Made by a program: the position numbers and the translations under genes. A DNA stretch of 64,000 bases from Moritella sp. 24 (lineage in GTDB: Bacteria > Pseudomonadota > Gammaproteobacteria > Enterobacterales > Moritellaceae): positions 62,001 through 126,000 of the forward strand of contig NZ_CP056123.1 in assembly GCF_018219155.1 (NCBI RefSeq). The letters run 5' to 3'. A model generated the notes under the pieces. That model made no database searches, was not told the origin of the DNA, and saw only the letters and a list, made by a program, of their open reading frames with translations. Numbering within the stretch: the first letter of the stretch is position 1; every line of letters starts with the position of its first letter. This document shows positions 1 to 11,511 of this stretch, piece after piece.

Positions 1-1328
1 AACGTAAAAAACGTTTAATTAAATTTAAAGCGGCTTTTCTTGCTAGCAAAGATGCGCTAGTGACAGCTGTTTCTGAAGATTATGGTCACCGCGCTCGCCA
101 TGACACCTTAATTGCTGATATTTTACCGACAGTTGCACAATTTGGTTACACCATATCGCGTATGGGTAAATGGATGAAGTCGACACGTCGCAGCCCTGGA
201 TTGTTACTTGCGCCTGCAAGTGTCACTATTCACTATCAGCCTGTTGGTGTTGTCGGTATTGTTGTTCCTTGGAACTTTCCAATTAATCTTGCTATCGTGC
301 CACTAATCACCTGCATTGCTGCTGGCAACCGTGCAATGCTTAAAATGTCAGAATTCACGCCAAAGACTAATCAAGTATTAAAGCAGATCATTACCTCAGT
401 ATTTGATAGTAAAGACGTTTGTATTGTGGAAGGTGAAACAGCCTTGTCCGCTGCATTTACAAAATTGCCGTTTGACCACTTGTTATTTACTGGTTCTACC
501 GTTGTTGGTAAGCATGTTATGCGTGCTGCAGCTGACAACCTAACACCAGTAACGCTTGAGCTTGGTGGTAAATCACCCGTTGTCGTTGCACCAGATATTG
601 AGATTAAGACTGCGGTTAATCGTATTATGTTAGGTAAGAGTCTTAATGCCGGACAGATCTGTGTTGCCCCTGACTATATTCTTTGCCCTCGTGCAAAAGT
701 TGCAGAGTTTGTTAAAGAGTACCGCAAGGAGTTTAACCGTCGTTATCCTGCGGCAATGCAAAATGATGATTACACCAATATTGTTGATGACCGTCAGTAT
801 ATGCGCCTTAAATCATGGCTAGAAGATGCGAAGCAAAAGGGCGTACAAGTAGAAACAATGCAAGACGGCAGTAGTCTTGATGATCAACGACACCGCATGT
901 TACCGCACTTATTGTTAAACGTAAGTGATGACATGCAGCTAATGCAGGATGAAATTTTTGGCCCATTATTACCAATCCTACCTTATGATACGATTGATGA
1001 TGCAATCAGTTACATCAAGGCGCGCCCACATCCATTAGCGTTGTATATCATGAGTTTTGATAATAATACTCAGAAAAAGATCCAACATGAGACTATTTCC
1101 GGTGGTGTTGCTATCAATGATACAATTATGCATGTAGCAGCTGAAGATGCACCGTTTGGTGGTGTTGGTCCAGCAGGTATGGGGCATTACCACGGTATCG
1201 AAGGCTTCCGTACTTTTTCAAAATCAAAAACTATTTTGAAACAAGGTAAATTCCATTCGACGCGCTTTGTTCATGCGCCTTATGGGAGTTTGATACAAAA
1301 AATCATTTTGAAATTTTTCTTGAGATAA
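1..1328 (+). CDS. Coniferyl-aldehyde-type aldehyde dehydrogenase (5' end cut by window)
   Basis: NAD(P)-dependent oxidation of an aldehyde to its acid; the best resemblance is to the coniferyl aldehyde dehydrogenase (CalB-like) branch of the ALDH superfamily. The frame is open from base 3, so the true start lies before the window and the GTG at 60 is an internal codon. Visible are the PWNFP Rossmann motif, the FTGSTVVG cofactor loop, the general-base Glu in ELGGK (about residue 167 counted from base 60) and the catalytic Cys in GQICVAPDY (about 201). The tail with GHYHGIEGFRTFS is typical of this branch. A TetR regulator begins one base after the stop, so the two are probably cotranscribed. 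The physiological substrate is not determinable from sequence; a general medium-chain or aromatic aldehyde is equally possible. Confidence 0.85.
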   Translation, partial: RKKRLIKFKAAFLASKDALVTAVSEDYGHRARHDTLIADILPTVAQFGYTISRMGKWMKSTRRSPGLLLAPASVTIHYQPVGVVGIVVPWNFPINLAIVPLITCIAAGNRAMLKMSEFTPKTNQVLKQIITSVFDSKDVCIVEGETALSAAFTKLPFDHLLFTGSTVVGKHVMRAAADNLTPVTLELGGKSPVVVAPDIEIKTAVNRIMLGKSLNAGQICVAPDYILCPRAKVAEFVKEYRKEFNRRYPAAMQNDDYTNIVDDRQYMRLKSWLEDAKQKGVQVETMQDGSSLDDQRHRMLPHLLLNVSDDMQLMQDEIFGPLLPILPYDTIDDAISYIKARPHPLALYIMSFDNNTQKKIQHETISGGVAINDTIMHVAAEDAPFGGVGPAGMGHYHGIEGFRTFSKSKTILKQGKFHSTRFVHAPYGSLIQKIILKFFLR

Positions 1329-1329
1329 T

Positions 1330-1920
1330 ATGACTAAATCAAAAAAAACACTGATCTTGGATGCCGCATTAGCGTTATTCACGATCAATGGTTTTCATGG
1401 TACGACGACTGCGGCTATTGCGCGTGAAGCAAAAGTCGCAACGGGTACCTTATTTCATCATTTTGCCACGAAAGAAGCATTAATCGAAGCCCTATACCTT
1501 GAGGTTAAAAAAGAGTTTGCGCAGGCGTTATTACAGCCAAATGAAGGCAATGCAGAGTCTCGCTTGACTGATATTTGGGTTAACGGGGTGCATTGGTTGG
1601 TTGCGCATCCACAAAAGATGGCGTTTATTCTTCTCTGTAGTCATTCGTTGTACTTTGATAAAAAGATCCAACTCGCTATTTGGGAGGAGGTGTTAGGTTT
1701 CTTTACACAATTACTGACTACGGGTATACGTAACGGAATGATTAAAGAGTTACCTATACCTTACCTATTAACGACATGTGAAAGCTTTTTATTATCGACG
1801 GCGAGTTATGTGTATGCGCTACCTGAGATAGATCAAAAGGCTGCGATTAATTCGTCAATTAATGTAATTGTTGATGCTATTTCAGTACAAGGTGCTGATA
1901 TTCACTTACTCACGCGGTAA
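1330..1920 (+). CDS. TetR/AcrR family transcriptional regulator
   Basis: A 196-residue one-component repressor. The N-terminal helix-turn-helix is clear at about residues 8-52 (TTAAIAREAKVATGTLFHHF, then the conserved KEAL.EALY). The remainder is a divergent all-helical ligand domain. It starts one base after the aldehyde dehydrogenase stop, so it probably shares that transcript and may control the aldehyde dehydrogenase and itself in response to an aldehyde or lipophilic ligand; this role is inferred from position only. The family assignment is firm, the ligand unknown. Confidence 0.85.
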   Translation: MTKSKKTLILDAALALFTINGFHGTTTAAIAREAKVATGTLFHHFATKEALIEALYLEVKKEFAQALLQPNEGNAESRLTDIWVNGVHWLVAHPQKMAFILLCSHSLYFDKKIQLAIWEEVLGFFTQLLTTGIRNGMIKELPIPYLLTTCESFLLSTASYVYALPEIDQKAAINSSINVIVDAISVQGADIHLLTR

Positions 1921-1925
1921 GATGA

Positions 1926-3011
<1,086 letters not shown>

Positions 3012-3067
3012 TAATTTTTGTCGTTAAACGATTAGTAACAAACGTTTGTGATGAAAAATGAGTAATA

Positions 3068-3097
3068 AAAAACCGAGCTTTTATGCTCGGTTTTTTT
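3068..3097 (+). terminator. Terminator between convergent hemB and ppx
   Basis: Stem CCGAGC/GCTCGG with A-rich left flank and a T7 tract on the right. It can act in both directions and sits between the convergent hemB and exopolyphosphatase genes. Confidence 0.85.
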
Positions 3098-3111
3098 ATT
3101 TTTATATATTG

Positions 3112-4623
3112 CTATTGCTCTTCAACTTCTAAGATTAAATTATGTTTAGCCTGTAATTTCTGTTCACTATCTAATGCTGCTGCACGTAATGGGTGCTGTG
3201 CTAACCACTGTTTAGGTAGCGTGATTAACATACTGTTATCGTCAGCGAGTGCAAGTGAGAACTCTGGAATTGTACCATCGGTACGACGTAACGCTAATGA
3301 GTATGACACTCTTAAAATACGGCATAGTTGTAGTGCAACCGAATAACTCAATGCGGATTGTTTTTCTAACAGAGAAAGATTTAATTCATCGCGTTGATTA
3401 ATCAATAATGCAGAAAGCAGTTGTTTTTGTGCTTTGGTAAAACCAAGCATATCTGTGTGATCGATAATATAAGCGGCATGTTGTGGTGCATTCTTATAAT
3501 CAATCGAGAGGCCTATTTCATGTAAGCTACTAACGTAAGCAAGTAAAGGCCCTGCTTGTGCATCGTCTTCTGAAATAAGCATTTTGCTTTGATCAAAAGC
3601 TTTCAATGCGGTGTTTTTAACGCGCTCGGCTTGCTTTAGATCTAACTGATGTTTGACCATCAAGCCATTAACCGTTTGTTGGCGTACGTTATTGCTGGCG
3701 CGAAGTCCGGTCATTTCATAAATGACGCCTTCTCTTAATGCACCACCGGCTAAAAACATGTTGTTGATTGAAAGGCTTTCAAATAAAGCGGTTAAAATGG
3801 CTAAGCCACTTGTGAATACAGGTTTTCGCTCTGCAGCTAAACCTTTAATATTGAGGTTTTCAATATCACCACAGGCAATCGCTTGTTGTTGGATCCGGTG
3901 TAACTTAGTCAGTGTGATTTGTTCATTCTCACCCTGTGCTACCATGATTTCTTGTAGTGCCTGGATAGTACCGGAAGCTCCGATACATGTTTCCCAGCCA
4001 ATGGTTAAGTATTTATCTTGCAGAGGGTTCAAGACCGCTTTTGCAGCATTAATGGCCTGCGTAAAGTTGTGTTGATTGAGCTTACCGTCTGCAAAGTAAT
4101 TATTTAACCACGTCACACAACCCATTTTAAAGCTATAAAGTAACTTTGCTTGTGCTTGTTCACCAATAATGAGCTCAGTGCTTGCTCCGCCTATATCTAC
4201 GACTAGGCGATTACCTTGACCACTGCTGGTATAGGCAACACCTTTATAGATAAGCGCAGCTTCTTGTTCACCGGAAATGATATTCACCGGATGAGCCAAT
4301 ATTTTTTCTGCTGTTGCGAGAAATACCGCGACATTTTTGGCTAAGCGTAATGTCGCTGTCCCTACAATTCGAATATTCGCTGTTGGAATATCCTGTAACT
4401 GTTCTGCAAACAAACTTAAGCAATCCCAACCTCGCTGCAATGCGGCTTGATTAAGATTATTGTTTGCATCAAGGCCCGCGGCAAGTCTTACCTTACGCTT
4501 CACTTTAGCAACAGTTTGTAGACTGTTGTTAATTTCACGAACAACCAGCATATGAAAGCTATTTGAACCAAGGTCAATAACAGCATATAAATTTGACGAA
4601 CTTTTTTTACTCACACTGACCAC
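3112..4623 (-). CDS. Exopolyphosphatase / guanosine pentaphosphatase family (Ppx/GppA)
   Basis: Removes terminal phosphate from polyphosphate and/or converts pppGpp to ppGpp. The protein has 503 residues, the normal length. The ASKHA-type phosphate loop begins near residue 14 (YAVIDLGSNSFHMLV) and a second glycine-rich motif VVDIGGASTELI is near residue 140. The C-terminal half carries an HD-like helical region (SLHEIGLSI). It lies downstream of rhlB on the same strand (22-bp gap), as gppA does in enteric bacteria, which favours the GppA branch; ppx and gppA cannot be separated with certainty by eye. Confidence 0.9.
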   Translation of the reverse strand: MVSVSKKSSSNLYAVIDLGSNSFHMLVVREINNSLQTVAKVKRKVRLAAGLDANNNLNQAALQRGWDCLSLFAEQLQDIPTANIRIVGTATLRLAKNVAVFLATAEKILAHPVNIISGEQEAALIYKGVAYTSSGQGNRLVVDIGGASTELIIGEQAQAKLLYSFKMGCVTWLNNYFADGKLNQHNFTQAINAAKAVLNPLQDKYLTIGWETCIGASGTIQALQEIMVAQGENEQITLTKLHRIQQQAIACGDIENLNIKGLAAERKPVFTSGLAILTALFESLSINNMFLAGGALREGVIYEMTGLRASNNVRQQTVNGLMVKHQLDLKQAERVKNTALKAFDQSKMLISEDDAQAGPLLAYVSSLHEIGLSIDYKNAPQHAAYIIDHTDMLGFTKAQKQLLSALLINQRDELNLSLLEKQSALSYSVALQLCRILRVSYSLALRRTDGTIPEFSLALADDNSMLITLPKQWLAQHPLRAAALDSEQKLQAKHNLILEVEEQ

Positions 4624-4645
4624 TTTATATAAACAAGCTATTTAA

Positions 4646-5944
4646 TTAATGGGTTTTATTATGCGTATTATGCTGGCGTTGGCCAGTACGACGCGTTTTG
4701 TTATTACGATCATTCATTGTTCTTGAGTTACCCGGACGTGCACGTTTAGTGTGAACTGGTCGAGGTAAGTCAGTTAATAATGCTGATTTATCGTAATGAC
4801 AAACAGGAATTGTATGTTCAATGTATTCTTCAATCGCAGGTAAATTATAGATATATTTTTCACAAGCGAAACTAATTGAATGACCTTTTGCACCAGCACG
4901 ACCAGTACGGCCAATACGGTGAACGTAATCACCACAGTTGTCTGGTAAGTCGTAGTTAAAAACATGACTTACGGCAGGAATATGTAGACCACGCGCTGCA
5001 ACATCTGTCGCAACAAGAATATCTAATTTACCCTGAGTAAACTGTTCTAGAATACTGTTACGTTTTTTCTGCGGAATATCACCTGTTAATAAACCAACAC
5101 GGTGCTTATCAGCAGCAAGATGGCCCCAAATGTCTTCACATTTGTGCTTCGTATTAGCAAATACAATCGCACGTTCTGGCCATTCTTCTTCGATCAATGT
5201 TTGTAATAAAGCCATTTTATCATCGTTCGATGGGTGGAATAGCTCTTGAGTAATTGAACTGCCCGTTACTTTTTCTGCTTCAACGGTAACTTCTTCAGGT
5301 TCATTCATGTGCTGATAAGCAAGCTCACGAATATCCCAAGTAAAGGTTGCTGAAAACAGTAAGTTTAGGCGTTGTTTTGGATCTGGCATTTTGCGCATTA
5401 AATAACGAATGTCTTTAATGAAGCCTTGATCTAACATACGATCAGCTTCATCGAGAACTAATGCTTCAACACCTGATAAATCCATTGCTTTTTGTTTTTC
5501 AAAGTCAATGATTCGGCCAACAGTACCGATAATGATATCAACACCATTTTGAAGGTTTTCACGTTGAATATCGTAGCTTTCACCACCGTAGACTAGACCC
5601 ATTTTTAGGCCAGTTGCTTTAGCGATAGGTAACGCATCTTTATGAATTTGGATTGCAAGTTCGCGTGTTGGCGCTAAGATAATAGCGCGAGGCTTATTTT
5701 TTGGACTATCTTCGGCGGCCGGCTTTTTCAATAAATGATGAAAAATAGCGGCTAAAAATGCAATAGTTTTGCCTGTACCTGTCTGTGCTTGACCGGCTAC
5801 ATCTTTACCTTGGATGGCAAATGGCAAGCTAAGCGCTTGAATTGGTGTACAATATTCGAAGCCTGACGCTTCTAACCCAGAAAGTACATTGGCATTAAGA
5901 CCAAACTGGGAGAACTTATGTTCTGTAAGATGTTTTTTGCTCAT
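4646..5944 (-). CDS. rhlB: ATP-dependent RNA helicase RhlB
   Basis: DEAD-box helicase that unwinds RNA for the degradosome in E. coli. The 432 residues contain the Q-motif region (FEYCTPIQ), Walker A AQTGTGKT (about 53-60), PTRELA, DEAD (165-168), SAT, and the motif [12 protein letters not shown]. The C-terminal tail is Arg/Lys/Asn-rich, as in RhlB proteins that use it to bind RNA. It is divergent from trxA, followed by rho, matching the enteric rhlB-trxA-rho arrangement, which supports RhlB over other DEAD-box paralogues. Confidence 0.94.
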   Translation of the reverse strand: MSKKHLTEHKFSQFGLNANVLSGLEASGFEYCTPIQALSLPFAIQGKDVAGQAQTGTGKTIAFLAAIFHHLLKKPAAEDSPKNKPRAIILAPTRELAIQIHKDALPIAKATGLKMGLVYGGESYDIQRENLQNGVDIIIGTVGRIIDFEKQKAMDLSGVEALVLDEADRMLDQGFIKDIRYLMRKMPDPKQRLNLLFSATFTWDIRELAYQHMNEPEEVTVEAEKVTGSSITQELFHPSNDDKMALLQTLIEEEWPERAIVFANTKHKCEDIWGHLAADKHRVGLLTGDIPQKKRNSILEQFTQGKLDILVATDVAARGLHIPAVSHVFNYDLPDNCGDYVHRIGRTGRAGAKGHSISFACEKYIYNLPAIEEYIEHTIPVCHYDKSALLTDLPRPVHTKRARPGNSRTMNDRNNKTRRTGQRQHNTHNKTH

Positions 5945-6053
5945 TTAATTAGCATATCAGGTTAAGCTTGCATTAAGAACTTAAATCTATTGAAATAGAG
6001 CAATGAACACCACATATATGTAGTAACAAAATTATTTTTTATTGGAGTGAGAA

Positions 6054-6380
6054 ATGAGCGACAAAATTATTCAGCTAACTGATGCTGCTTTCGATATGGA
6101 CGTTTTAAATTCAGAATTACCAGTACTGGTAGATTTCTGGGCTGAATGGTGTGGACCTTGCAAAATGATCGCACCAATCTTAAGCGAAGTTGCTGAAGAG
6201 TATGCGGGTAAGGTTACAATCGGTAAATTAAATATTGATCAAAACTCAGGCACACCACCTAAATTTGGTATTCGTGGTATCCCGACTTTATTGTTATTTA
6301 AAAATGGCGCTGTAGCAGCGACAAAAGTTGGTGCACTATCAAAAGCACAATTACAAAGTTTTCTTGAAGAGAACCTGTAA
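6054..6380 (+). CDS. trxA: Thioredoxin 1
   Basis: Cytoplasmic dithiol-disulfide reductant. The 108-residue single domain contains the active site WCGPC (Cys33 and Cys36) and the conserved cis-proline in RGIPT. A Shine-Dalgarno TTGGAGTGAG precedes ATG by six bases. Divergent from rhlB and upstream of rho, as in E. coli. Confidence 0.97.
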   Translation: MSDKIIQLTDAAFDMDVLNSELPVLVDFWAEWCGPCKMIAPILSEVAEEYAGKVTIGKLNIDQNSGTPPKFGIRGIPTLLLFKNGAVAATKVGALSKAQLQSFLEENL

Positions 6381-6390
6381 CATGTAAAAT

Positions 6391-6423
6391 ACTGACGAGA
6401 TTTTGTTTTTTAATCTCGTCAGT
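6391..6423 (+). terminator. Hairpin terminator after trxA
   Basis: A 12-bp stem (ACTGACGAGATT / AATCTCGTCAGT) immediately after the trxA stop. The following sequence is not a clean T run, so termination may be partial or the hairpin may protect the 3' end. Confidence 0.6.
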
Positions 6424-6653
6424 ATGCTATTATTCAGTGGACGAACAAAATTATAAATGCTAATTTTACTGTTCGTTTATTGTTCTACGTGCCGAATCAG
6501 GCATAATAATCAATGATCCAATCGTTGATTCTATAATTCAAATTTATTGGCTCATTACTAGTTAATGGCTCATCACTCAATCATCGTTCAATACACATTG
6601 TCCTTGGTTGACATCCCGTTACGCAAAGGTTGCATAAGCTCGAACTCATCATT
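6424..6653 (+). promoter_or_regulatory. rho leader region
   Basis: About 230 bases between the trxA hairpin and the rho start contain no convincing ORF. In E. coli, rho has a long leader subject to autogenous attenuation; the length here is compatible with that, but no specific leader peptide or rut site could be demonstrated by eye. Confidence 0.35.
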
Positions 6654-7919
6654 ATGAATTTAACCGAATTAAAAAACACACCAGTTTCTGAACTTGTAAA
6701 ACTGGGCGAATCTATGGGTCTAGAAAATCTGGCTCGCTTAAGAAAACAAGACATCATCTTTTCTATCCTAAAAGCTCACGCTAAAAGTGGTGAAGACATT
6801 TTTGGTAATGGTGTTTTAGAAATTTTACAAGATGGCTTTGGTTTCTTGCGTTCAGCAGACAGCTCTTATCTCGCCGGCCCTGACGATATCTATGTATCAC
6901 CAAGTCAGATTCGTCGCTTTAACTTGCGAACGGGCGATACGGTAGGTGGTAAAATCCGCCCGCCTAAAGATGGCGAACGCTATTTTGCCCTGTTAAAGAT
7001 TGACCAAGTTAACTTTGACCGCCCTGAAAACTCTCGTAATAAAATCCTCTTTGAAAACCTTACTCCAATCCACCCGAATGAACGTCTTCGTTTAGAACGT
7101 GGTAATGGTAGTACCGAAGATATCACTGCACGTATTCTTGATTTAAGTGCACCGATCGGTAAAGGTCAACGTGGTTTAATTGTGGCACCACCGAAAGCTG
7201 GTAAAACAATGTTATTACAAAACATTGCCTCTTCAATTGCACTAAATCATCCTGATGCGACATTGATGGTTCTACTTATCGATGAACGTCCGGAAGAAGT
7301 AACAGAGATGCAGCGTTTGGTTCGTGGTGAAGTAATTGCTTCAACATTTGATGAACCAGCTAACCGCCACGTGCAAGTTGCGGAAATGATGATCGAAAAA
7401 GCGAAACGACTTGTAGAACACAAGAAAGACGTGATCATCTTACTTGATTCTGTAACGCGTCTAGCACGTGCTTACAATACAGTGACGCCATCATCAGGTA
7501 AGATTTTATCTGGTGGTGTTGATGCTAATGCATTACACCGTCCGAAGCGTTTCTTCGGTGCAGCGCGTAATGTAGAAGAAGGTGGTTCTTTAACTATTAT
7601 CGCAACAGCATTGATTGATACTGGTTCGAAAATGGATGAAGTAATTTACGAAGAATTTAAAGGTACTGGTAACCAAGAGTTACACCTTAACCGTAAAATT
7701 GCTGAGCGTCGTGTTTATCCTGCGATTGATTTCACTCGTTCAGGTACACGTCGTGAAGAACTATTAACAGATAAAGCAGAGCTACAAAAAATGTGGATCC
7801 TACGTAAAATCGTGCACCCAATGGGTGAGATTGATGCGATGGAATTCCTAATTGATAAGTTAGCAATGACGAAAACCAATGATCAATTCTTCGAAGCAAT
7901 GAAGAAGCAAAAATCATAA
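6654..7919 (+). CDS. rho: Transcription termination factor Rho
   Basis: Hexameric RNA-dependent ATPase that ends transcription at rut sites. The chosen ATG gives [15 protein letters not shown], which matches the start of known Rho; an in-frame ATG at 6630 would add eight residues without family support. The 421 residues show the N-terminal RNA-binding fold with the primary-site stretch GFGFLRS, Walker A PPKAGKT (about 178-184), Walker B VIILLDS and the arginine finger region. Sequence is near-identical to enteric Rho over long stretches. Confidence 0.98.
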   Translation: MNLTELKNTPVSELVKLGESMGLENLARLRKQDIIFSILKAHAKSGEDIFGNGVLEILQDGFGFLRSADSSYLAGPDDIYVSPSQIRRFNLRTGDTVGGKIRPPKDGERYFALLKIDQVNFDRPENSRNKILFENLTPIHPNERLRLERGNGSTEDITARILDLSAPIGKGQRGLIVAPPKAGKTMLLQNIASSIALNHPDATLMVLLIDERPEEVTEMQRLVRGEVIASTFDEPANRHVQVAEMMIEKAKRLVEHKKDVIILLDSVTRLARAYNTVTPSSGKILSGGVDANALHRPKRFFGAARNVEEGGSLTIIATALIDTGSKMDEVIYEEFKGTGNQELHLNRKIAERRVYPAIDFTRSGTRREELLTDKAELQKMWILRKIVHPMGEIDAMEFLIDKLAMTKTNDQFFEAMKKQKS

Positions 7920-7957
7920 TCGCTTAAGCTAACTGCCTGTGATTAATATTTAAAATA

Positions 7958-8004
7958 AACGCCATACATTTTGTTTTTATAACAAGTGTGTGGCGTTTTT
8001 TTTT
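7958..8004 (+). terminator. Terminator after rho
   Basis: Left arm AACGCCATACA pairs with right arm TGTGTGGCGTT across a 17-base loop, followed by a T9 run. A standard intrinsic terminator between rho and ubiD. Confidence 0.8.
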
Positions 8005-8027
8005 CAAAAAATAGCGTGGAACTGTTT

Positions 8028-9494
8028 ATGAAGTATAAAGATCTGAGAGACTTTATTGCCTTACTTGAAAGTAAAGGTGAACTAAAACGTATTCATCAAG
8101 AGATTGACCCGTATTTAGAGATGACGGAAATCTGTGACCGGACATTAAAAGCGGGCGGTCCTGCTTTATTATTTGAAAATCCAAAGGGTCATACCATGCC
8201 TGTGTTAGGCAACCTTTTTGGTACGCCAGATCGTGTTGCGATGGGGATGGGCCGTGAAAGCGTGTCAGAGTTACGTGAAGTGGGTCAGTGGTTATCTTAT
8301 TTGAAAGAACCTGAGCCGCCAAAAGGCTTTAAAGAATTAATGGAAAAGGTACCTGTATTTAAACAAGTACTGAATATGCCGACCAAAAAATTGCGTAAAG
8401 CACCTTGCCAAGAGATTATATTAACGGGTGATGATGTCGATTTATCTAAAATTCCTGTACAGCATTGCTGGCCTGGTGATGTTGCGCCGCTTATTACTTG
8501 GGGTTTAACGATTACCCAAGGGCCTTATAAAAAACGCCAGAATTTAGGTATTTACCGTCAGCAAGTATTGAGTAAAAACAAAGTTATTATGCGCTGGTTA
8601 TCACATCGTGGTGGTGCGTTAGACTTTAAAGAATTCCAAGAACTAAATCCTGGTGAAAACTATCCAGTGTCTGTGGCATTAGGAGCTGATCCTGCAACTA
8701 TTTTAGGTGCGGTAACTCCTGTGCCTGATACGTTATCTGAATATGCCTTTGCCGGACTGTTACGTGGCAGTCGTACCGAAGTGGTTAAATCTATCTCAAA
8801 TGATTTAGAAGTGCCTGCTGGCGCAGAAATTATTTTAGAAGGGTATATTGCACCGGGTGAGATGGCTGAAGAAGGTCCGTATGGTGACCACACTGGTTAT
8901 TATAATGAAACGGATTCATTCCCTGTATTTACAGTTACGCATATAACGATGCGTAAAGATGCCATCTATCATTCAACTTATACTGGTCGTCCTGCTGATG
9001 AACCTGCGGTATTAGGTGTGGCGTTAAACGAAGTGTTCGTGCCTATTTTGCAAAAGCAATTTCCTGAAATTGTAGATTTTTATTTACCGCCTGAAGGTTG
9101 TTCATACCGTATGGCTGTTGTGACAATTAAGAAGCAGTATCCAGGACATGCGAAACGCGTGATGTTGGGTGTGTGGTCGTTCTTACGTCAATTCATGTAT
9201 ACCAAGTTTGTGATCGTATGTGACGATGACATTAATGCGCGTGATTGGAATGATGTTATTTGGGCGATTACGACACGCATGGACCCTGCACGTGATACGA
9301 CTATGATTGAGCATACACCAATTGATTATCTCGATTTTGCGTCACCAGTCTCTGGACTAGGCTCTAAAATGGGCATGGATGCAACTAATAAGTGGCCTGG
9401 TGAGACAGATCGCGAATGGGGTGAGCCAATTGTGATGGATGAGAAGGTTAAGCAGCGAGTCGATGATTTATGGGACGAATTAGCGATTTTGTGA
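8028..9494 (+). CDS. ubiD: 4-hydroxy-3-polyprenylbenzoate decarboxylase
   Basis: Prenylated-FMN-dependent decarboxylase of ubiquinone synthesis. The ATG at 8028 gives [14 protein letters not shown], matching the UbiD N-terminus; an in-frame ATG at 7986 lies inside the preceding terminator and is rejected. The 488 residues include the conserved [20 protein letters not shown] block (about 170-195), the catalytic Glu in [11 protein letters not shown] and the [11 protein letters not shown] block near the end. It is followed by fre, as in enteric bacteria. It needs a UbiX-made cofactor; ubiX is not in this window. Confidence 0.97.
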   Translation: MKYKDLRDFIALLESKGELKRIHQEIDPYLEMTEICDRTLKAGGPALLFENPKGHTMPVLGNLFGTPDRVAMGMGRESVSELREVGQWLSYLKEPEPPKGFKELMEKVPVFKQVLNMPTKKLRKAPCQEIILTGDDVDLSKIPVQHCWPGDVAPLITWGLTITQGPYKKRQNLGIYRQQVLSKNKVIMRWLSHRGGALDFKEFQELNPGENYPVSVALGADPATILGAVTPVPDTLSEYAFAGLLRGSRTEVVKSISNDLEVPAGAEIILEGYIAPGEMAEEGPYGDHTGYYNETDSFPVFTVTHITMRKDAIYHSTYTGRPADEPAVLGVALNEVFVPILQKQFPEIVDFYLPPEGCSYRMAVVTIKKQYPGHAKRVMLGVWSFLRQFMYTKFVIVCDDDINARDWNDVIWAITTRMDPARDTTMIEHTPIDYLDFASPVSGLGSKMGMDATNKWPGETDREWGEPIVMDEKVKQRVDDLWDELAIL

Positions 9495-9555
9495 TATAAA
9501 TGAGCTAGATCATAAAAATTCGTGCTTGTCAGAGATTAAGATTTAAAGGGAATGT

Positions 9556-10245
9556 ATGTTAAGAATTAAGTGTGAAGTGACGTTATTAGAGTCGTATACA
9601 GATACTGTATTTAATGTGAAATTAAAACCTGAGCAGAAGGTTGAGTTTCAAGCTGGACAATATCTAATGGTGGTCATGGCTGAAGACGACAAGCGCCCAT
9701 TTTCTATTGCTTCAAACCCAAGTAATGATGATATTTTAGAATTACACATTGGTGCATCTGAACAAAATTCATATGCAATGCAAGTGGTGGAAAGACTAAA
9801 AACAGGTTCTATTGAAGTTGAATTACCAGGTGGTAATGCAGGGCTAAGAGAAGAATCAGAGCGTCCTTTAGTACTTATTGCTGGCGGTACTGGTTTTTCT
9901 TATACAAAATCTATTTTAGAACGCGCTGTTGAAGTGAGCAAACGCCCAGTTTCATTATACTGGGGTGCACGTGAAGCATCACATCTATATGCATTTTCAT
10001 TAGCACAAGAACTTGCTGATGCTAACCCACAGGTGACATTTATCCCTGTTGTGGAAATTGCACCAGAAGAATGGTCAGGTAAAGTCGGTCAGGTTCATAA
10101 AGTTGTAATGGATGATGTTACTGATTTAGCTGCATGTGATATTTATATTGCAGGTCGTTTTGAAATGGCCGGTGCTGCACGTAATGATTTTGCTCCTCTT
10201 GGTGTAAAAGAACATTTATACGGCGATGCATTTGAATTTATTTAA
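9556..10245 (+). CDS. fre: NAD(P)H-flavin reductase
   Basis: Reduces free flavins with NAD(P)H; also known as FRE/LuxG family. The 229 residues contain the flavin-binding RPFSIAS motif (about 48-54), the nicotinamide-binding GGTGFSYTKSIL (about 110-121) and the C-terminal YIAGRFEMAG motif. A Shine-Dalgarno AAAGGGA lies six bases before ATG. Downstream of ubiD with a 61-bp gap, as in E. coli; it may help to supply reduced flavin for the UbiX/UbiD system, which is an inference. Confidence 0.94.
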   Translation: MLRIKCEVTLLESYTDTVFNVKLKPEQKVEFQAGQYLMVVMAEDDKRPFSIASNPSNDDILELHIGASEQNSYAMQVVERLKTGSIEVELPGGNAGLREESERPLVLIAGGTGFSYTKSILERAVEVSKRPVSLYWGAREASHLYAFSLAQELADANPQVTFIPVVEIAPEEWSGKVGQVHKVVMDDVTDLAACDIYIAGRFEMAGAARNDFAPLGVKEHLYGDAFEFI

Positions 10246-10266
10246 ACGATAATAAATGACTCGTAT

Positions 10267-10299
10267 AAAAAAGCCGTAACTGATGTTACGGCTTTTTTT
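10267..10299. terminator. Bidirectional terminator between fre and hemY
   Basis: Stem AAAAAAGCCGTAAC / GTTACGGCTTTTTT with TGAT loop. The flanking A and T tracts let it serve both the rightward fre and the leftward hemCDXY transcripts. Confidence 0.9.
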
Positions 10300-10322
10300 A
10301 TATTTAAATATCATCAACAGGA

Positions 10323-11495
10323 TTAGGCTTGCTGATGGTAACTTAAGCTTTGCTTATAGGTTGAGTTCGCATCGTTAACAAGACCAAGTTTCTCGTAAGC
10401 GTGTGCTAGAGCGCAATAAGCTGAGGTAGACGGCGATTGGTTTATACCTTGCTTTAACTCTTCTACAGCTTCCTTCCAGCGGCCTTCTTTCACCATTAAC
10501 TGGCCGATAGACACAGCTAATAGACCTGAACCTTCACGTGTTTTCTGTAAACGTTTTAGTCGTTCGATTAACGCATGGTAATCACTGAGATTTAATTTTG
10601 GCGTTAAGCTAATTAATTCCGGATATAGTTCATTACTTAATGCATCCATCATCAGCAGGTAAGCTGATTGATGATCATTACGACCCATCAATAGATTTGC
10701 TGTTTCAGCTAAATAGCGACCATCATGTTTAAGGGCTTTAGGTAGAGAGCTCCAAGTATCAAGTAAACCTGTACTACCTTGTTGTTTTGCTATTTCACCT
10801 AAATGTTGGAAGTGACTATTTTTACTTAATTCATCTGCTTCTGCAGCGTTAAGTAATTTTTGTTTTTGCAGTTGTGGAACAAGAGCAAGTAATTGACCCC
10901 ATTCTTTTCGTTCAATACATACATCTTTAAACAGCGCCAGTACGACTTTATGTTTTGGATGTTTTTCATGTAATGTTGATAGAGATGCAAAAGCTTGTTC
11001 AAATTGCTGTTGTTTAATTTGTAATTTAACCTGCGTTAATTCAACAGCGAATGTGTTTTTATCTGCATTTTCGTGCGCTAATAATAAATACTTATCACGC
11101 TTTTCTTCGTTACCTAATCCTTGGGCAGATTCTGCTGCAGCAAGGTAGTTCAATACTGGTACTTGTGCTTTCTTTGCGGCTTTTACTGTTAACGTTTCTG
11201 CTTTTTTAAAGTCGCCACTTGCCAGCGCTAAAATACCTTTTTCAGTTTGTATTTTCGCACGTGCTTGATGGTAGCGATTAAACCAACCTAAGCTGTGAGT
11301 TAACTTGTTGATTAGCGCTTCTAAACCTAATAAAGAAAAGTAAAAAGCAATCACCATGACGACTGCGCTACTGACTGTTGCGTCAATAACATAGTCACCG
11401 GCAGCGATCATGACATAACCTTTATTGCCCATTAAATAAGGAGCACCGATTGCACCTGCAAGAAGCAGAGCGAGTAATATTATAAATCTAACCAT
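10323..11495 (-). CDS. hemY: HemY, heme biosynthesis-associated TPR membrane protein
   Basis: Inner-membrane protein of unknown biochemical role encoded with heme genes; not the HemY-type protoporphyrinogen oxidase of Gram-positives. Two N-terminal membrane segments (MVRFIILLALLLAGAIGAP, then a second near residues 40-60) precede a TPR-rich soluble domain. The start MVRFII is chosen because GGAGG lies nine bases upstream; the ORF could extend nine codons further into the end of hemX. Last gene of the hemCDXY operon. Confidence 0.9.
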   Translation of the reverse strand: MVRFIILLALLLAGAIGAPYLMGNKGYVMIAAGDYVIDATVSSAVVMVIAFYFSLLGLEALINKLTHSLGWFNRYHQARAKIQTEKGILALASGDFKKAETLTVKAAKKAQVPVLNYLAAAESAQGLGNEEKRDKYLLLAHENADKNTFAVELTQVKLQIKQQQFEQAFASLSTLHEKHPKHKVVLALFKDVCIERKEWGQLLALVPQLQKQKLLNAAEADELSKNSHFQHLGEIAKQQGSTGLLDTWSSLPKALKHDGRYLAETANLLMGRNDHQSAYLLMMDALSNELYPELISLTPKLNLSDYHALIERLKRLQKTREGSGLLAVSIGQLMVKEGRWKEAVEELKQGINQSPSTSAYCALAHAYEKLGLVNDANSTYKQSLSYHQQA

Positions 11496-11511
11496 TGTTG
11501 TCTGCCTCCGC

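Noticed and set aside
6424-6653. rho leader peptide (rhoL) or rut site
   Set aside because: No ORF with a ribosome-binding site and no clear C-rich, G-poor run was seen.
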